DNA of 64,000 bases. Origin: RYN-230 sp963782185. Its GTDB lineage: Bacteria; Actinomycetota; Actinomycetes; Streptosporangiales; Streptosporangiaceae. The stretch lies in contig CAWAJB010000007.1 in the NCBI GenBank assembly GCA_963782185.1, forward strand, positions 1-64,000. Direction: 5' to 3'. Under the pieces are notes generated by a model. It ran no database searches. It saw only the letters and a program-made list of their open reading frames with translations, and was not told the DNA's origin. This document shows positions 17,086 to 25,949 of this stretch, piece after piece (positions within the stretch are counted from its first letter, which is position 1; every line of letters begins with the position of its first letter). Made by a program: the position numbers and the translations under genes.

Positions 17086-19953
17086 ATGGCCGCAGCCCCC
17101 CGCCGGACCGCCAGGGTAGTCCGCGCAGCCCTCGCCGTGCCCGGTGTGATCATCGCCGTGGCCGGGGCGGCCCTGCTCGGCTCGCCGGCGATCGCGCAGG
17201 CTGCCGTGGGCGCGCCCGCCTCGACGGCGCAGCACGCGGTGGCCGCCCAGCACGCGGCCCGGGCGGGGCGCGCCGCGACCGTGCAGCAGGCGGCGGCGCG
17301 CACCCCGCAGACCCCGGCCGCCCCGGGGGGCATCTGCTCCGCCCCCGGCATCGGCGACATCGGCGGGCTGCTCGGCTTCTGCAACGCGGGGTCCAGCGGC
17401 TTAATAGGTGATCTCAACAACATCTGCCAGCCGTCCGTCCCCGCGCCGGAACCGGCCGTCGGCGGCATCGATTCGCTGATCCGCCCGCCCGTCACCGGCG
17501 GGAAGCAGCCCGCCACCCTCTACGACAGCTACGGCATGGCGGGGCAGTCCTGGGCTGCCTACGACATGCAGTGCTCGGACATGACCTCGCTGATCGGGAA
17601 CAGCGTCGCGGGGATGGTGTTCGACGCCTCGAAGGCGCTGGACCGGGTCACGATCACCGTGTACCAGTCCGCCGCGGGCGAGGGCATCCTGTCCTGGCTG
17701 ACCAATGCGGTGGACCGGCTGATCACCAGCCTGGGCAACGCGATCTACTTCCCGTTCCTGGCCCCCGTGGTCATCCTCGGCGCGATCTGGCTGGCCTGGC
17801 AGGGGCTGATCCGCAAGCGCGCCACCCGGACTATCGAGGGCACCATCTGGATGGTGATCGCGTGTGCGGCCGCCATCTGGCTCATCGGCCGGCCCGCCGA
17901 CTTCACCGGCCTGGGCAAAACCGTGTCCAACGGGATCACCCAGACCCTGAACGTCGCGTTCGCGGGGCTGCCGGCCCCGGCTGGCGCTAACTGCGTTCCG
18001 GTGCAGGGCCACGACCCGCAGGTGGCCACGGCCAACTACAACTTCACGGGCGGCTCGGGCATTGTGGACCAGAACGCCAACGAGCTGTGGACGGTGCTGG
18101 TCTGCAAGCCGTGGCTGGATGGCGAGTTCGGCACCACCGCGTACACCACGGGCAAGGGCGCGAAGCCCACGGTGGTCAACCAGTACGGCCGTCAGCTGCT
18201 GTGGGCGCAGGCCATCGCCACCAACGAGACACCCACGACGTCCCTCATCCAGGCCAAGCAGGATGCCTACGCGGGCATCGCCCAGTCGATCAAGCAGAAC
18301 AATCCCGACGTCTACTCACTCTTCCAGGGGAACCAGTACCCCACCCGGCTGGAGATCGCGTTCGCGGCGTTGTTCGCGGCGCTCGTCGCGGGTGTCCTGG
18401 TGCTGCTGATCGCGATCACCCTGATCATCCTGAAACTCGGGTTCCTGCTCTTGCTCGTGGCCGGGCCGTTCTTCCTCATCGTCGGGACCCACCCGGGGTT
18501 CGGCCGCGTGGTCGCACTGCGCTGGGTCGAGATGCTGGTCGGCGTCCTGCTCAAGCAGGCGGCCGTGGCGCTGGTGCTGAGCATCCTGCTGTACGCCTAC
18601 TCCCTGATCATGGGGACCAGTGACGCGGTGCTGCCGTGGGCACTGAAGATCCTGATGATCGCGCTGGTCACTGTCGCGGTCTTTATTTATCGCAAACCGT
18701 TCGTGCATCTGTTCTCGGCCGTGGGCTACGGGATGGTCGGCTCACGGGAACGGGCCGACGCGGGACTGGCTCAGGCGGGCAGCATGGCCCGGCGGAACAC
18801 GGTGGACGCCGCCACCGTCGGTGTTCCCGGGTTCGCCGCGTACCGGGCCGCCCGCTGGGCCCGCCGTAACCCGGCGCAGGCGGCCGGGCTGGCGGCCACG
18901 GTCGCGACGGCCGGCGCCGCGGGCGCCGCGGCGGGTGCCTCGGCGGCTTCCGCCGCGACGGTGGGCAGCGAGGATGGGCCGGAGCAGCCCGGCGCACCGG
19001 GAAATGTGCCCGACGAGGGGCAGCAGGCCGGGACGGGCCGGGGCGGGGTGGCGGCCCGGGGCCGGGGCCGGGCCGCCGCCGCGGCCGAGGGGAGCTCACG
19101 GGCCGCTCCGCCGCTGGACCTGCCGGACCGGGACGGTAACGGACAGCCCCGCTCACCGTCCGGCTGGGCTCGTTCCGGGGCAGCCGACGCTGCCGCGGGC
19201 CGGGCCCACCCGGACGCGGGAAGTGCGCCCGCCGGCCGGGTTCCATCGGGGGGTGGCCCCGCCGGCGGTACGGCGCCGGGCAGCGCCCCGGCCGGCCGGG
19301 CGTCCGGTGCACCCGCGAGTGCCCCGCCCAGTGCCGGGGCCGCCCCGGCGCGGCCGGGGGCGGCCAGGCAGCGCTGGCCGGGGGTCGCGCCGCGCCCGCC
19401 CGCGGCGGCGCCTCCATCGTCCGCGGGGAGCACAGGCCCGGGCGCGGCCCCACCGACCTTTGGCGCGCCCCCGGCCCGCGGCGGCTCCCCATCCCGCAGA
19501 GGTGCCCCGTCCGGGGGCGGCACCTCCCCGCGCAGCGCGCCGCCGCGGGGCGGCGATCATGGGTCCGACGCACCGCGGTCCGGCCGCCAGGGTGGTGGTT
19601 CCCCCTTCTGGGGCAGCCCGTCCCGGGGGGCCGGCCAGGGCGGCCGCGCGGACCCGTCGAGCGGCCCGTCCCGGAATGCGGCGCCACCGCTGCGGGCCAG
19701 GGACAGCGGCTCCGGCGGGGGTGCTGGCCACGGCTCGGGCCGGTGGGGCAACGGCGCGGGCCCGTCCGCCGGGCCGCCTTCCGGACGCGGGCCAGCCGGT
19801 GGTGGCCAGGCCGGTGGTGGCCAGGCCGGTGGTGGCCAGGCCGGTGGCGCCCAGTCCGGTGGTGGCCAGTCCGGTGACGCTCAGTCCGGCTCTGGCGCGG
19901 ACGCCAGCCCGCCTGGTCCGTTCTGGCTGCGGCCGGTGCGCCGGAAGAAGTAG
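17086..19953 (+). CDS. VirB6/TrbL-like polytopic membrane protein
   Basis: A 955-residue protein. A signal-peptide-like N-terminus (AALAVPGVIIAVAGAALLGSPAIAQA) is followed by an extracytoplasmic region with several Cys, a membrane core in two clusters (about residues 223-275 and 425-545, including FAALVAGVLVLLIAITLIIL), and a long Gly/Pro/Ser/Arg-rich tail from about 610 to the end. The tail ends in 15-bp tandem repeats (GGQAG units, 19800-19870). VirB6/TrbL proteins form the channel scaffold, and the place after virB4 agrees. The ATG at 17086 is preferred over 17044 because CAGGAG lies 8 nt upstream and it starts the signal peptide. Confidence 0.75.
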   Translation: MAAAPRRTARVVRAALAVPGVIIAVAGAALLGSPAIAQAAVGAPASTAQHAVAAQHAARAGRAATVQQAAARTPQTPAAPGGICSAPGIGDIGGLLGFCNAGSSGLIGDLNNICQPSVPAPEPAVGGIDSLIRPPVTGGKQPATLYDSYGMAGQSWAAYDMQCSDMTSLIGNSVAGMVFDASKALDRVTITVYQSAAGEGILSWLTNAVDRLITSLGNAIYFPFLAPVVILGAIWLAWQGLIRKRATRTIEGTIWMVIACAAAIWLIGRPADFTGLGKTVSNGITQTLNVAFAGLPAPAGANCVPVQGHDPQVATANYNFTGGSGIVDQNANELWTVLVCKPWLDGEFGTTAYTTGKGAKPTVVNQYGRQLLWAQAIATNETPTTSLIQAKQDAYAGIAQSIKQNNPDVYSLFQGNQYPTRLEIAFAALFAALVAGVLVLLIAITLIILKLGFLLLLVAGPFFLIVGTHPGFGRVVALRWVEMLVGVLLKQAAVALVLSILLYAYSLIMGTSDAVLPWALKILMIALVTVAVFIYRKPFVHLFSAVGYGMVGSRERADAGLAQAGSMARRNTVDAATVGVPGFAAYRAARWARRNPAQAAGLAATVATAGAAGAAAGASAASAATVGSEDGPEQPGAPGNVPDEGQQAGTGRGGVAARGRGRAAAAAEGSSRAAPPLDLPDRDGNGQPRSPSGWARSGAADAAAGRAHPDAGSAPAGRVPSGGGPAGGTAPGSAPAGRASGAPASAPPSAGAAPARPGAARQRWPGVAPRPPAAAPPSSAGSTGPGAAPPTFGAPPARGGSPSRRGAPSGGGTSPRSAPPRGGDHGSDAPRSGRQGGGSPFWGSPSRGAGQGGRADPSSGPSRNAAPPLRARDSGSGGGAGHGSGRWGNGAGPSAGPPSGRGPAGGGQAGGGQAGGGQAGGAQSGGGQSGDAQSGSGADASPPGPFWLRPVRRKK

Positions 19954-19962
19954 CGGACTGTC

Positions 19963-20616
19963 ATGGACCTGAGCCCGGCCCAGCGGGTGCTGGCCTTCCT
20001 CGGCATCGTCGTCGTGCTCGGCGGGATGGGGGCATATCTCCTCATTCCGGGCGTGCGCTCGGCGCTGGGGCAGGGACACCGGCCCGCGGCCGCGACTCCC
20101 GGCGCCCCGGCGACCAGCGCCGCGGGGACGTCCCCGTCGGCCCCCGCGGCCTCCACCGCACCAGACACGCCCGCGCCCCCGGCCGGGTCGGCACCGGACA
20201 TCTACCAGTGGCTGCCGTTCAGCCAGGCCGACCTGGCCAAGGCGGCCAGCGTCACGGAAGCGTTCGGGTCGGCCTACGACACGTTCTCCTACCGGGAGGG
20301 CACGTCCTCCTACGCCGCCCGCTTCCGGGACCTGGCTACCAGTGAACTCAGCGGCACGCTGGCGCGTGCGTACGGCACGCCGGGTGTGGCCAGCCAGCGC
20401 ACCGGGCAGCAGCAGGTCTCGTCCGCCCGCACCGTGATCAACTCGATCCGGACCTTCAGTTCAGGCAGCCTGACCTTCGTGGTGACCATCGTCCAGACGC
20501 TGCACACCAAGCACGGGACAAGCCGCAACACCGGGCATTACGCGGTCACGCTGACCGGCAGCGGGCAAAGCTGGCTGGCCAACGACATCGAGCTGGCCTC
20601 GGCGGGCAATTCGTGA
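19963..20616 (+). CDS. Bitopic extracytoplasmic protein, probable accessory VirB8/TcpC-like subunit
   Basis: A 217-residue protein with an N-terminal anchor (VLAFLGIVVVLGGMGAYLLI, about 9-28), an Ala/Pro/Thr linker (about 40-75), and a globular part of about 130 residues with alternating strands (SLTFVVTIVQTLHTKHG, NTGHYAVTLTGSG) resembling an NTF2/VirB8-like fold. I do not recognise a named family. It starts 9 bp after the VirB6-like gene and its TGA overlaps the GTG of the hydrolase gene, so it belongs to the same operon and probably to the same envelope-spanning complex. Confidence 0.6.
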   Translation: MDLSPAQRVLAFLGIVVVLGGMGAYLLIPGVRSALGQGHRPAAATPGAPATSAAGTSPSAPAASTAPDTPAPPAGSAPDIYQWLPFSQADLAKAASVTEAFGSAYDTFSYREGTSSYAARFRDLATSELSGTLARAYGTPGVASQRTGQQQVSSARTVINSIRTFSSGSLTFVVTIVQTLHTKHGTSRNTGHYAVTLTGSGQSWLANDIELASAGNS

Positions 20617-21746
20617 GCTGGCGGTTCAGTTTCAGCGCGGGCCGGCTCGCTGTGCTGGTGGCCATCGGGGTGGCCGTGCTGCTGGTCACCGGCGTGGCCG
20701 TGATCCCCATGGCGATGGTCGGGGGGGCCAGCATGCTCTTCGCCGCGGGTGTCGGGTGCCCGTCGTCCGGCACCGGGACGGCCACCCAGCCCGCGGTCAC
20801 CACGGCGGCCCGCAACTCCATCCCGGCGGACTACCTCGCCCTGTTCAAGCAGGTCGGGCAGCAGTACAGGGTGCCCTGGGTGCTGCTCGCCGGGATCGGC
20901 AAGGTGGAGTCCGACGACGGCCGGTCCAGCCTCCCGGGCGTGCATTCCGGGCAGAACGGGTTCGGGGCTGCCGGGCCGATGCAGATCGGCATCGGCGGGG
21001 CCTCCACCAACACCTGGGGCGGCGCCCCCGTGCACCCTGCATCCGAGGCGGTCGGCGGGGTAGCCACCGACGGCAACGGCGACGGGGTGGCCAGCGTCTA
21101 CCAGCCCGCGGACGCCATCGCGGGCGCGGCCAAGTACCTGCTCGCCCACGGCGTGCAGAACAACGTCAGCGGCGCCATCTTCGCGTACAACCACCTCCAG
21201 TCCTATGTGCAGACGGTGCTGTTCTGGGCGGGAACCTACAGCCGGGGTGGCTACACCGAGAGCAACACGACGACGGTGAGCGCGCCGGAGTGCCTGACCA
21301 GCGCGCAGACGTCCGCCGTGCCGAACCAGGTGGTCTCCACCGCGATCGGGTACGCCCGGGAGCAGCTGGGCAAGCCCTACCTGTGGGGCGGCACCGGCCC
21401 CGCCGCGTTCGACTGCTCCGGGCTGGTGATGATGGCCTACCGGGCGGCGGGCATCAGCATCCCGCGGACCTCGCAGGACCAGTGGGCCTGGGGACCCAAG
21501 ATCCCGCCCAGCCAGGTGCGGCCCGGTGATCTGGTGTTCTTCGCGGGCTCGGACGGCACCCCGACGGCCCCGGGGCACGTCGGCCTGGTCATCGGCAAGG
21601 GCATGATGCTCGAGGCCTACGCGACAGGCTTCCCCATCCGGATCTCCGCGTACGGCACGTCCGCGGCGGCGGCGGGGGACGGCACCGTGGTCGGCTTCAC
21701 CCGCCCGTGGGCCCACGCAGGCGTCAAGCTGCCGCCAGCCCAGTAA
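20613..21746 (+). CDS. VirB1-like bifunctional peptidoglycan hydrolase (lytic transglycosylase + NlpC/P60)
   Basis: The 377-residue protein has a membrane anchor (residues 10-45), a lytic-transglycosylase-like domain (about 65-220) with the catalytic Glu99 in GIGKVESDDG and the GPMQIG motif, and an NlpC/P60 endopeptidase domain (about 240-370) with catalytic Cys268 in FDCSGLVMMAY and His322 in GHVGLVIG. Such two-domain hydrolases open the cell wall for Gram-positive type IV secretion channels (VirB1 role). The GTG start overlaps the preceding TGA. It is the last gene of the operon; the next gene, a sugar dehydrogenase, starts 80 bp later. Confidence 0.9.
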   Translation: MSWRFSFSAGRLAVLVAIGVAVLLVTGVAVIPMAMVGGASMLFAAGVGCPSSGTGTATQPAVTTAARNSIPADYLALFKQVGQQYRVPWVLLAGIGKVESDDGRSSLPGVHSGQNGFGAAGPMQIGIGGASTNTWGGAPVHPASEAVGGVATDGNGDGVASVYQPADAIAGAAKYLLAHGVQNNVSGAIFAYNHLQSYVQTVLFWAGTYSRGGYTESNTTTVSAPECLTSAQTSAVPNQVVSTAIGYAREQLGKPYLWGGTGPAAFDCSGLVMMAYRAAGISIPRTSQDQWAWGPKIPPSQVRPGDLVFFAGSDGTPTAPGHVGLVIGKGMMLEAYATGFPIRISAYGTSAAAAGDGTVVGFTRPWAHAGVKLPPAQ

Positions 21747-21826
21747 TAGCATGGGGGGTCCTCCGGGGGGCAGTAGTCGCAGTCGGTCCCCCGGTGATGC
21801 CCGGCAGGACCCAGGGAGGGAAGACC

Positions 21827-23146
21827 GTGGCCCGTCGTATCACCGTGCTGGGCACCGGTTATCTCGGCGCCACGCACGCCGCGTGCCTGGCCAGCCTGGG
21901 CTTCGAGGTCCTGGGCCTGGACAGCGACCCGGAGGTGATCGCGGCGCTGGCCGCGGGCGACCTGCCGTTCTATGACCCTGGGCTGGGTGAGCTGCTGGAG
22001 CGCGGCGTGCGGTCGGGCCGGCTCCGCTTCACCACGTCGTACGCGGAGGCTGCGGACTTCGGTGACGTCCACTTCGTCTGCGTGGGCACGCCGCAGCGGG
22101 CGGACTCGGCCGGCGCCGACCTTTCCCAGCTGATGAGCTGCATCGAGTCCCTGGCCCCGCGGCTCGAGCGGCCGTGCCTGATCGCCGGGAAGTCCACGAT
22201 CCCGGTCGGGACCGCCGCGTGGCTTGCCGGGCGGGTGGCGGAGCTGGCCCCCGCCGGGACCAGGGTCCAGCTGGCCTGGAACCCCGAATTCCTGCGCGAG
22301 GGGTTCGCGGTGGCTGACACGCTGCGCCCGGAGCGCATCGTGGTGGGCGCGCGGTCCGCGGAAGCCGCGGCGATCCTGCGTGAGGTGTACGCGGAGCCGA
22401 TCGCGGCGGGTGTCCCCTTCCTCGTGACCGGCTACGAGACCGCGGAGCTGGTGAAGATCGCGGCGAACGCGTTCCTGGCCACCAAGATCTCCTTCATCAA
22501 CGCCATGGCTGAGGTTTGCGAGGCGGCCGGCGCGGACGTCACCGAGCTCGCCGGCGCACTCGCCTACGACCACCGGATCGGGTCGGCCAGCTTGCGGCCC
22601 GGTCTCGGGTTCGGCGGCGGCTGCCTGCCCAAGGACATCAGGGCCTTCATGACCCGGGCCGCGGAGCTGGGCGTGCCTGACTCCGTCTCGTTCCTGCGCG
22701 AGGTGGACGCGATCAACGATCGCTGCCGGTCCCGGATGGTCGGACTGGCCCAGGAACTGGCGGGCGGGTCGCTGGCGGGGCGCAGGGTCGGCGTCCTTGG
22801 CCTGGCATTCAAGCCTGATTCCGATGACATCCGTGATTCCCCGGCCCTGGCCGTGGCCACTGCCATCCACGCCCGGGGCGCTCACGTGACCGCCTACGAC
22901 CCGGTAGCCATGAACCGCGCCCGGCGGGCTCACCCGGAACTGGGCTACGCCGACTCGATGCTCGGCGCGGCCGCGGAGTCCGAGGTGCTGCTCCTGCTGA
23001 CCGACTGGCCGGAGTTCACCCAGGCGGACCCGGATGTCGTCGGGAAGGCTGTGGCCCGGCGGGCCATCGCGGACGGGCGGAACACTCTCCCGGCCGCAGC
23101 CTGGCAGGCGGCGGGCTGGGTCTACCGGGCTCTCGGCCGCGACTGA
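21827..23146 (+). CDS. UDP-glucose/GDP-mannose 6-dehydrogenase
   Basis: An NAD-dependent enzyme that oxidises a nucleotide sugar at C6 to the uronic acid, here most likely UDP-glucose to UDP-glucuronate for an envelope polymer. In 439 residues: Rossmann motif VLGTGYLGATHAACLASLG at the N-terminus, CVGTPQ, the STIPVGT strand, WNPEFLREG, KIAANAFLATKISFIN, the catalytic Cys266 in FGGGCLPKD, and GLAFKPDSDDIRDSPA in the C-terminal domain. The GTG at 21827 has GGAGGG upstream. UDP-glucose is the most common substrate of this subgroup, but GDP-mannose cannot be excluded. It converges with the membrane GT-C gene. Confidence 0.92.
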   Translation: MARRITVLGTGYLGATHAACLASLGFEVLGLDSDPEVIAALAAGDLPFYDPGLGELLERGVRSGRLRFTTSYAEAADFGDVHFVCVGTPQRADSAGADLSQLMSCIESLAPRLERPCLIAGKSTIPVGTAAWLAGRVAELAPAGTRVQLAWNPEFLREGFAVADTLRPERIVVGARSAEAAAILREVYAEPIAAGVPFLVTGYETAELVKIAANAFLATKISFINAMAEVCEAAGADVTELAGALAYDHRIGSASLRPGLGFGGGCLPKDIRAFMTRAAELGVPDSVSFLREVDAINDRCRSRMVGLAQELAGGSLAGRRVGVLGLAFKPDSDDIRDSPALAVATAIHARGAHVTAYDPVAMNRARRAHPELGYADSMLGAAAESEVLLLLTDWPEFTQADPDVVGKAVARRAIADGRNTLPAAAWQAAGWVYRALGRD

Positions 23147-23155
23147 GGATCCGCC

Positions 23156-25096
23156 TCAGCCGTTCGGCGCGGTGCCCGGCCCGCTCGCGATCGCCCGGGG
23201 CGCCCGGACCGGCCGCCAGGCCAGGACGCTCCCGACCTGGAGGGCAGGCGGGCCCAGGACGAGGCTGAGATAGCGGCCGAGCCGCGAGTCCCGGCTGGTC
23301 ACCGCGACGACCGCGCCCGGATGCCAGTACGCCAGGGTGGACCTGAGCCTGGCCGTTGAGGGTGCGGCGGCTCCCTGCTTGCCCAGCCACAGGTCGTTGA
23401 GGTAGCGGGCGGTCCGATTCCGGCCGCTGTGGCATATTTCCGCCCGGCCGGTGGCCGGGTTGGGAGCGATGCAGTAGCCGCTGATCACCGAGAATGGCAC
23501 GCCGGTGTCCGCCTGCCAGCGCATCACCGTGGCGGGCAGCACCGGAACGACGAGGACCCGCGCGCCGCTGGCCAGGTGCAGCCGGCTGAAGGCCTGATCC
23601 CAGCCCGCCGGGGTCGGCGTGATCGCCGCGGTCGGCATGGGCAGCGGGATGATAGGCACGAGGGCCAGGGCAAGTAGCACGACGGCGGCCGCCTTCTGCC
23701 AGGCGGGGGCCGGTGGGGCTGCATCCGCCGGAGCGGCAGCCGGGGCAGCCTGGGTATCGTCCGGCGGGACGGATCGGCGGCGGGCCGCTGATTCCCGGGC
23801 CCGCCCCCACGCCAGATCCAGGGAGAAGGCCAGGACCACGGCGGCGGCGCCGTCCGCCAGCAAGGAGAATCGGTTCGGCAGGCTCTGGTTCAGCAGCGGG
23901 AGCGCCTGCAGATAATGCCAGGGGAGCAGGGCGGCCGGATAATGCAGGCCACCCACCACCAGCGCCCGGCTGCCGAGGCTGAACACCTCGAGGACGGCGA
24001 ACGTCACGGCCAGCGCCCTGACCCGCAGGTCCCGCCAGAACCGGGCTGCGGCCACCAGCAGCACGATCAGCATGGGCCAGCCCAGGTAGGCGAAGTATTC
24101 GACCATCCGCACCGCATGCTGGTCCAGGTACGCCGCCATGGCTTGGGAGTGGAACAGGAACCCGCTGGGCCCGTTGACGAAGTCGCCGGGCCGGTTGCGG
24201 AAATGCCCGGGGCTCCACGGGCTGCCGTGCTCGGCAAGTGGCCCGTGGAACTGGACCCACAGCGGATAGCCGGCCGTCACCAGCAGCACGGCGGCCGCGG
24301 TGGCGAGCCCGGTCAGGCTCCCGCGGACCAGGCCTGGCACGTCACGCGGACGCGCGGCCGCCAGGACCACGACGATCACCACGCCCGCGCAGACCGTCAG
24401 CGCGACGGCCTCCTCGGCGATGAACAGTTGGGCGGCGGTGAGCAGGCCCAGCCAGACTCCGGTGCGCACCGGGCGGCCGCGGCCGGTCACCAGCCTGAGC
24501 AGCGCGTCGATGATCAGCGGCAGCAGCACGGCGAACTGCAGGTGATAGTGGCCCACGGCCGCGATGCGCATCGCCGGCGAAAAGCCGAAGATCGCGCCGC
24601 CCAGGGCCGCGGCGGGCAGGCTGGCGCCCCAGCGCCGCAGGACCCAGAACATGGCGGCCGCAGACCCGGCGAAGCCCAGCGTCAGCAGCGTGGTGAGGGT
24701 GGCCTGCGGGCCGATGAGCAGGGTCAGCGGGGCGAAGACCACTCCGGGCAGCAGGAACGAGGTGTTCCACATCAGGTTGATGCCCTGCGGCGCGTTCAGC
24801 GCCGTGGTCACCAGGTCAGGAAGCCGCCCATGCGCGATCGCGGTGGCTTCGTAGCGCAGGAACCAGGCAAACAGGTTGACGTCGTGGGAGATGCCGTTCG
24901 CTGGCACCACCTGGGCGCGGCCCGCCGGGTCGGCCCACAGATGCCAGGCCAGCACCACCGCGCCCAGCAGGTAGCCAACCAGGATCAGCCAGGGGGCCAC
25001 CACCCGGGCGGTCCGCCCGGGCCGCCGGCCTCCGCCGGCCTGCCATGGCCAGGCTCCGGCCTGCAGTGGCCCGGCCGCACGCCGGACGAGACTCAC
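23156..25096 (-). CDS. Polytopic GT-C-like membrane glycosyltransferase, copy 1
   Basis: A 646-residue integral membrane protein with about 11-12 hydrophobic segments and a C-terminal extracytoplasmic part. After the first helix comes an acidic luminal loop (ISHDVNLFAWFLRYEA), as in GT-C enzymes that use polyprenyl-phosphate sugars; the conserved NAPQGINLMWNTSFLLPG, FSPAMRIAAVGHYHLQF and PNRFSLLADG are shared with the paralogue at 25950-27737. A low-complexity Ala/Pro insert (about 455-485) is specific to this copy. Substrate unknown. GTG start with GGAGG upstream. It lies downstream of the GT2 gene that could supply the polyprenyl-linked sugar. Confidence 0.75.
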   Translation of the reverse strand: MSLVRRAAGPLQAGAWPWQAGGGRRPGRTARVVAPWLILVGYLLGAVVLAWHLWADPAGRAQVVPANGISHDVNLFAWFLRYEATAIAHGRLPDLVTTALNAPQGINLMWNTSFLLPGVVFAPLTLLIGPQATLTTLLTLGFAGSAAAMFWVLRRWGASLPAAALGGAIFGFSPAMRIAAVGHYHLQFAVLLPLIIDALLRLVTGRGRPVRTGVWLGLLTAAQLFIAEEAVALTVCAGVVIVVVLAAARPRDVPGLVRGSLTGLATAAAVLLVTAGYPLWVQFHGPLAEHGSPWSPGHFRNRPGDFVNGPSGFLFHSQAMAAYLDQHAVRMVEYFAYLGWPMLIVLLVAAARFWRDLRVRALAVTFAVLEVFSLGSRALVVGGLHYPAALLPWHYLQALPLLNQSLPNRFSLLADGAAAVVLAFSLDLAWGRARESAARRRSVPPDDTQAAPAAAPADAAPPAPAWQKAAAVVLLALALVPIIPLPMPTAAITPTPAGWDQAFSRLHLASGARVLVVPVLPATVMRWQADTGVPFSVISGYCIAPNPATGRAEICHSGRNRTARYLNDLWLGKQGAAAPSTARLRSTLAYWHPGAVVAVTSRDSRLGRYLSLVLGPPALQVGSVLAWRPVRAPRAIASGPGTAPNG

Positions 25097-25129
25097 CCCC
25101 CACCTCCGTCCGGGTGACGTGGCCGTTCG

Positions 25130-25843
25130 TTACGCGGACCGGCCGCGGCGCTGGGCCCGCTTGGACGTCATCCGGATACGGGTCAGCAGCCAGACCGCCT
25201 GGACGCCGTCTTTCCAGGTGATCTTCTTGCCTTCTTCACGGCTGCGCGCGCGGTAGGTGATGGGCACCTCGAATGGCCGGATCTGCCGCGCCAGCAGCTT
25301 GCCGGTGATCTCCGCTTCCATGCCGAAGCCGTTCGAGGTGATGTCCAGGCTCCGGTACAGCTCCAGCGGCATCAGCTTGAAGCAGGTCTCCAGGTCGGCG
25401 ATGTAGGCGTTGAACAGGATGTTCGCGACCGTCGTCACGCCCTTGTTGCCCATGACGTACCAGAACGAGTATGCCGAGTGACTGCCGAACGTCCGGCTGC
25501 CGAAGACCACGGTGGCCTCGCCCCGGAGCACCGGCTTGAGCAGTTTTGGGATGTCCTCTGGCTGGTATTCCATGTCAGCGTCGAAGGGCTGGATATAGTC
25601 GCCGGTCGCGGCCGCGGCCGCGGTGCGCACAGCGGCCCCCTTGCCCTGGTTGACCGTATGCCGGAGCTTGATCAGGCGGTCATCATCGAAAGCGTCAATG
25701 ATCTGCGATGTCCCGTCCGTGCTGGCGTCGTCGACGACCACGAACTCGACGGGACAGGGAAAATCCACATCCAGCAGACGCTTGAGCGCGTTCTGGACTG
25801 TCTCAGCCTCGTTGTAGACCGGCATCAGGATCGATAGCTTCAC
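25130..25843 (-). CDS. Polyprenyl-phosphate hexose synthase-type GT2 glycosyltransferase
   Basis: A 237-residue GT-A fold enzyme: LSILMPVYNEAETVQNAL, VEFVVVDDASTDGTSQI, HTVNQGKGAAVRTA, the metal-binding DAD-like motif QPFDADMEYQPEDI, and a C-terminal basic segment. This pattern matches dolichol/polyprenyl-phosphate mannose or glucose synthases, which transfer a sugar from GDP-Man or UDP-Glc to polyprenyl phosphate on the cytoplasmic face. No transmembrane domain is attached. Its position between two GT-C membrane proteins suggests it makes their donor. GTG start; an AT-rich upstream region (25855-25905) contains a TATAGT box. Confidence 0.88.
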   Translation of the reverse strand: MKLSILMPVYNEAETVQNALKRLLDVDFPCPVEFVVVDDASTDGTSQIIDAFDDDRLIKLRHTVNQGKGAAVRTAAAAATGDYIQPFDADMEYQPEDIPKLLKPVLRGEATVVFGSRTFGSHSAYSFWYVMGNKGVTTVANILFNAYIADLETCFKLMPLELYRSLDITSNGFGMEAEITGKLLARQIRPFEVPITYRARSREEGKKITWKDGVQAVWLLTRIRMTSKRAQRRGRSA

Positions 25844-25949
25844 GGCGGTCCCATCCCGTATGCAAAATTGGTCAATGGACTATATACCGGATATGCCCGA
25901 AACTCGGCAGAGGTAGGCAAAGTACCGGGAAAGCATTGGCCGCCTCTCG

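Noticed and set aside
10024..21746. Complete integrative conjugative element
   Set aside because: No integrase, excisionase, relaxase, coupling protein or flanking attachment repeats are visible; only secretion-machine genes are present.
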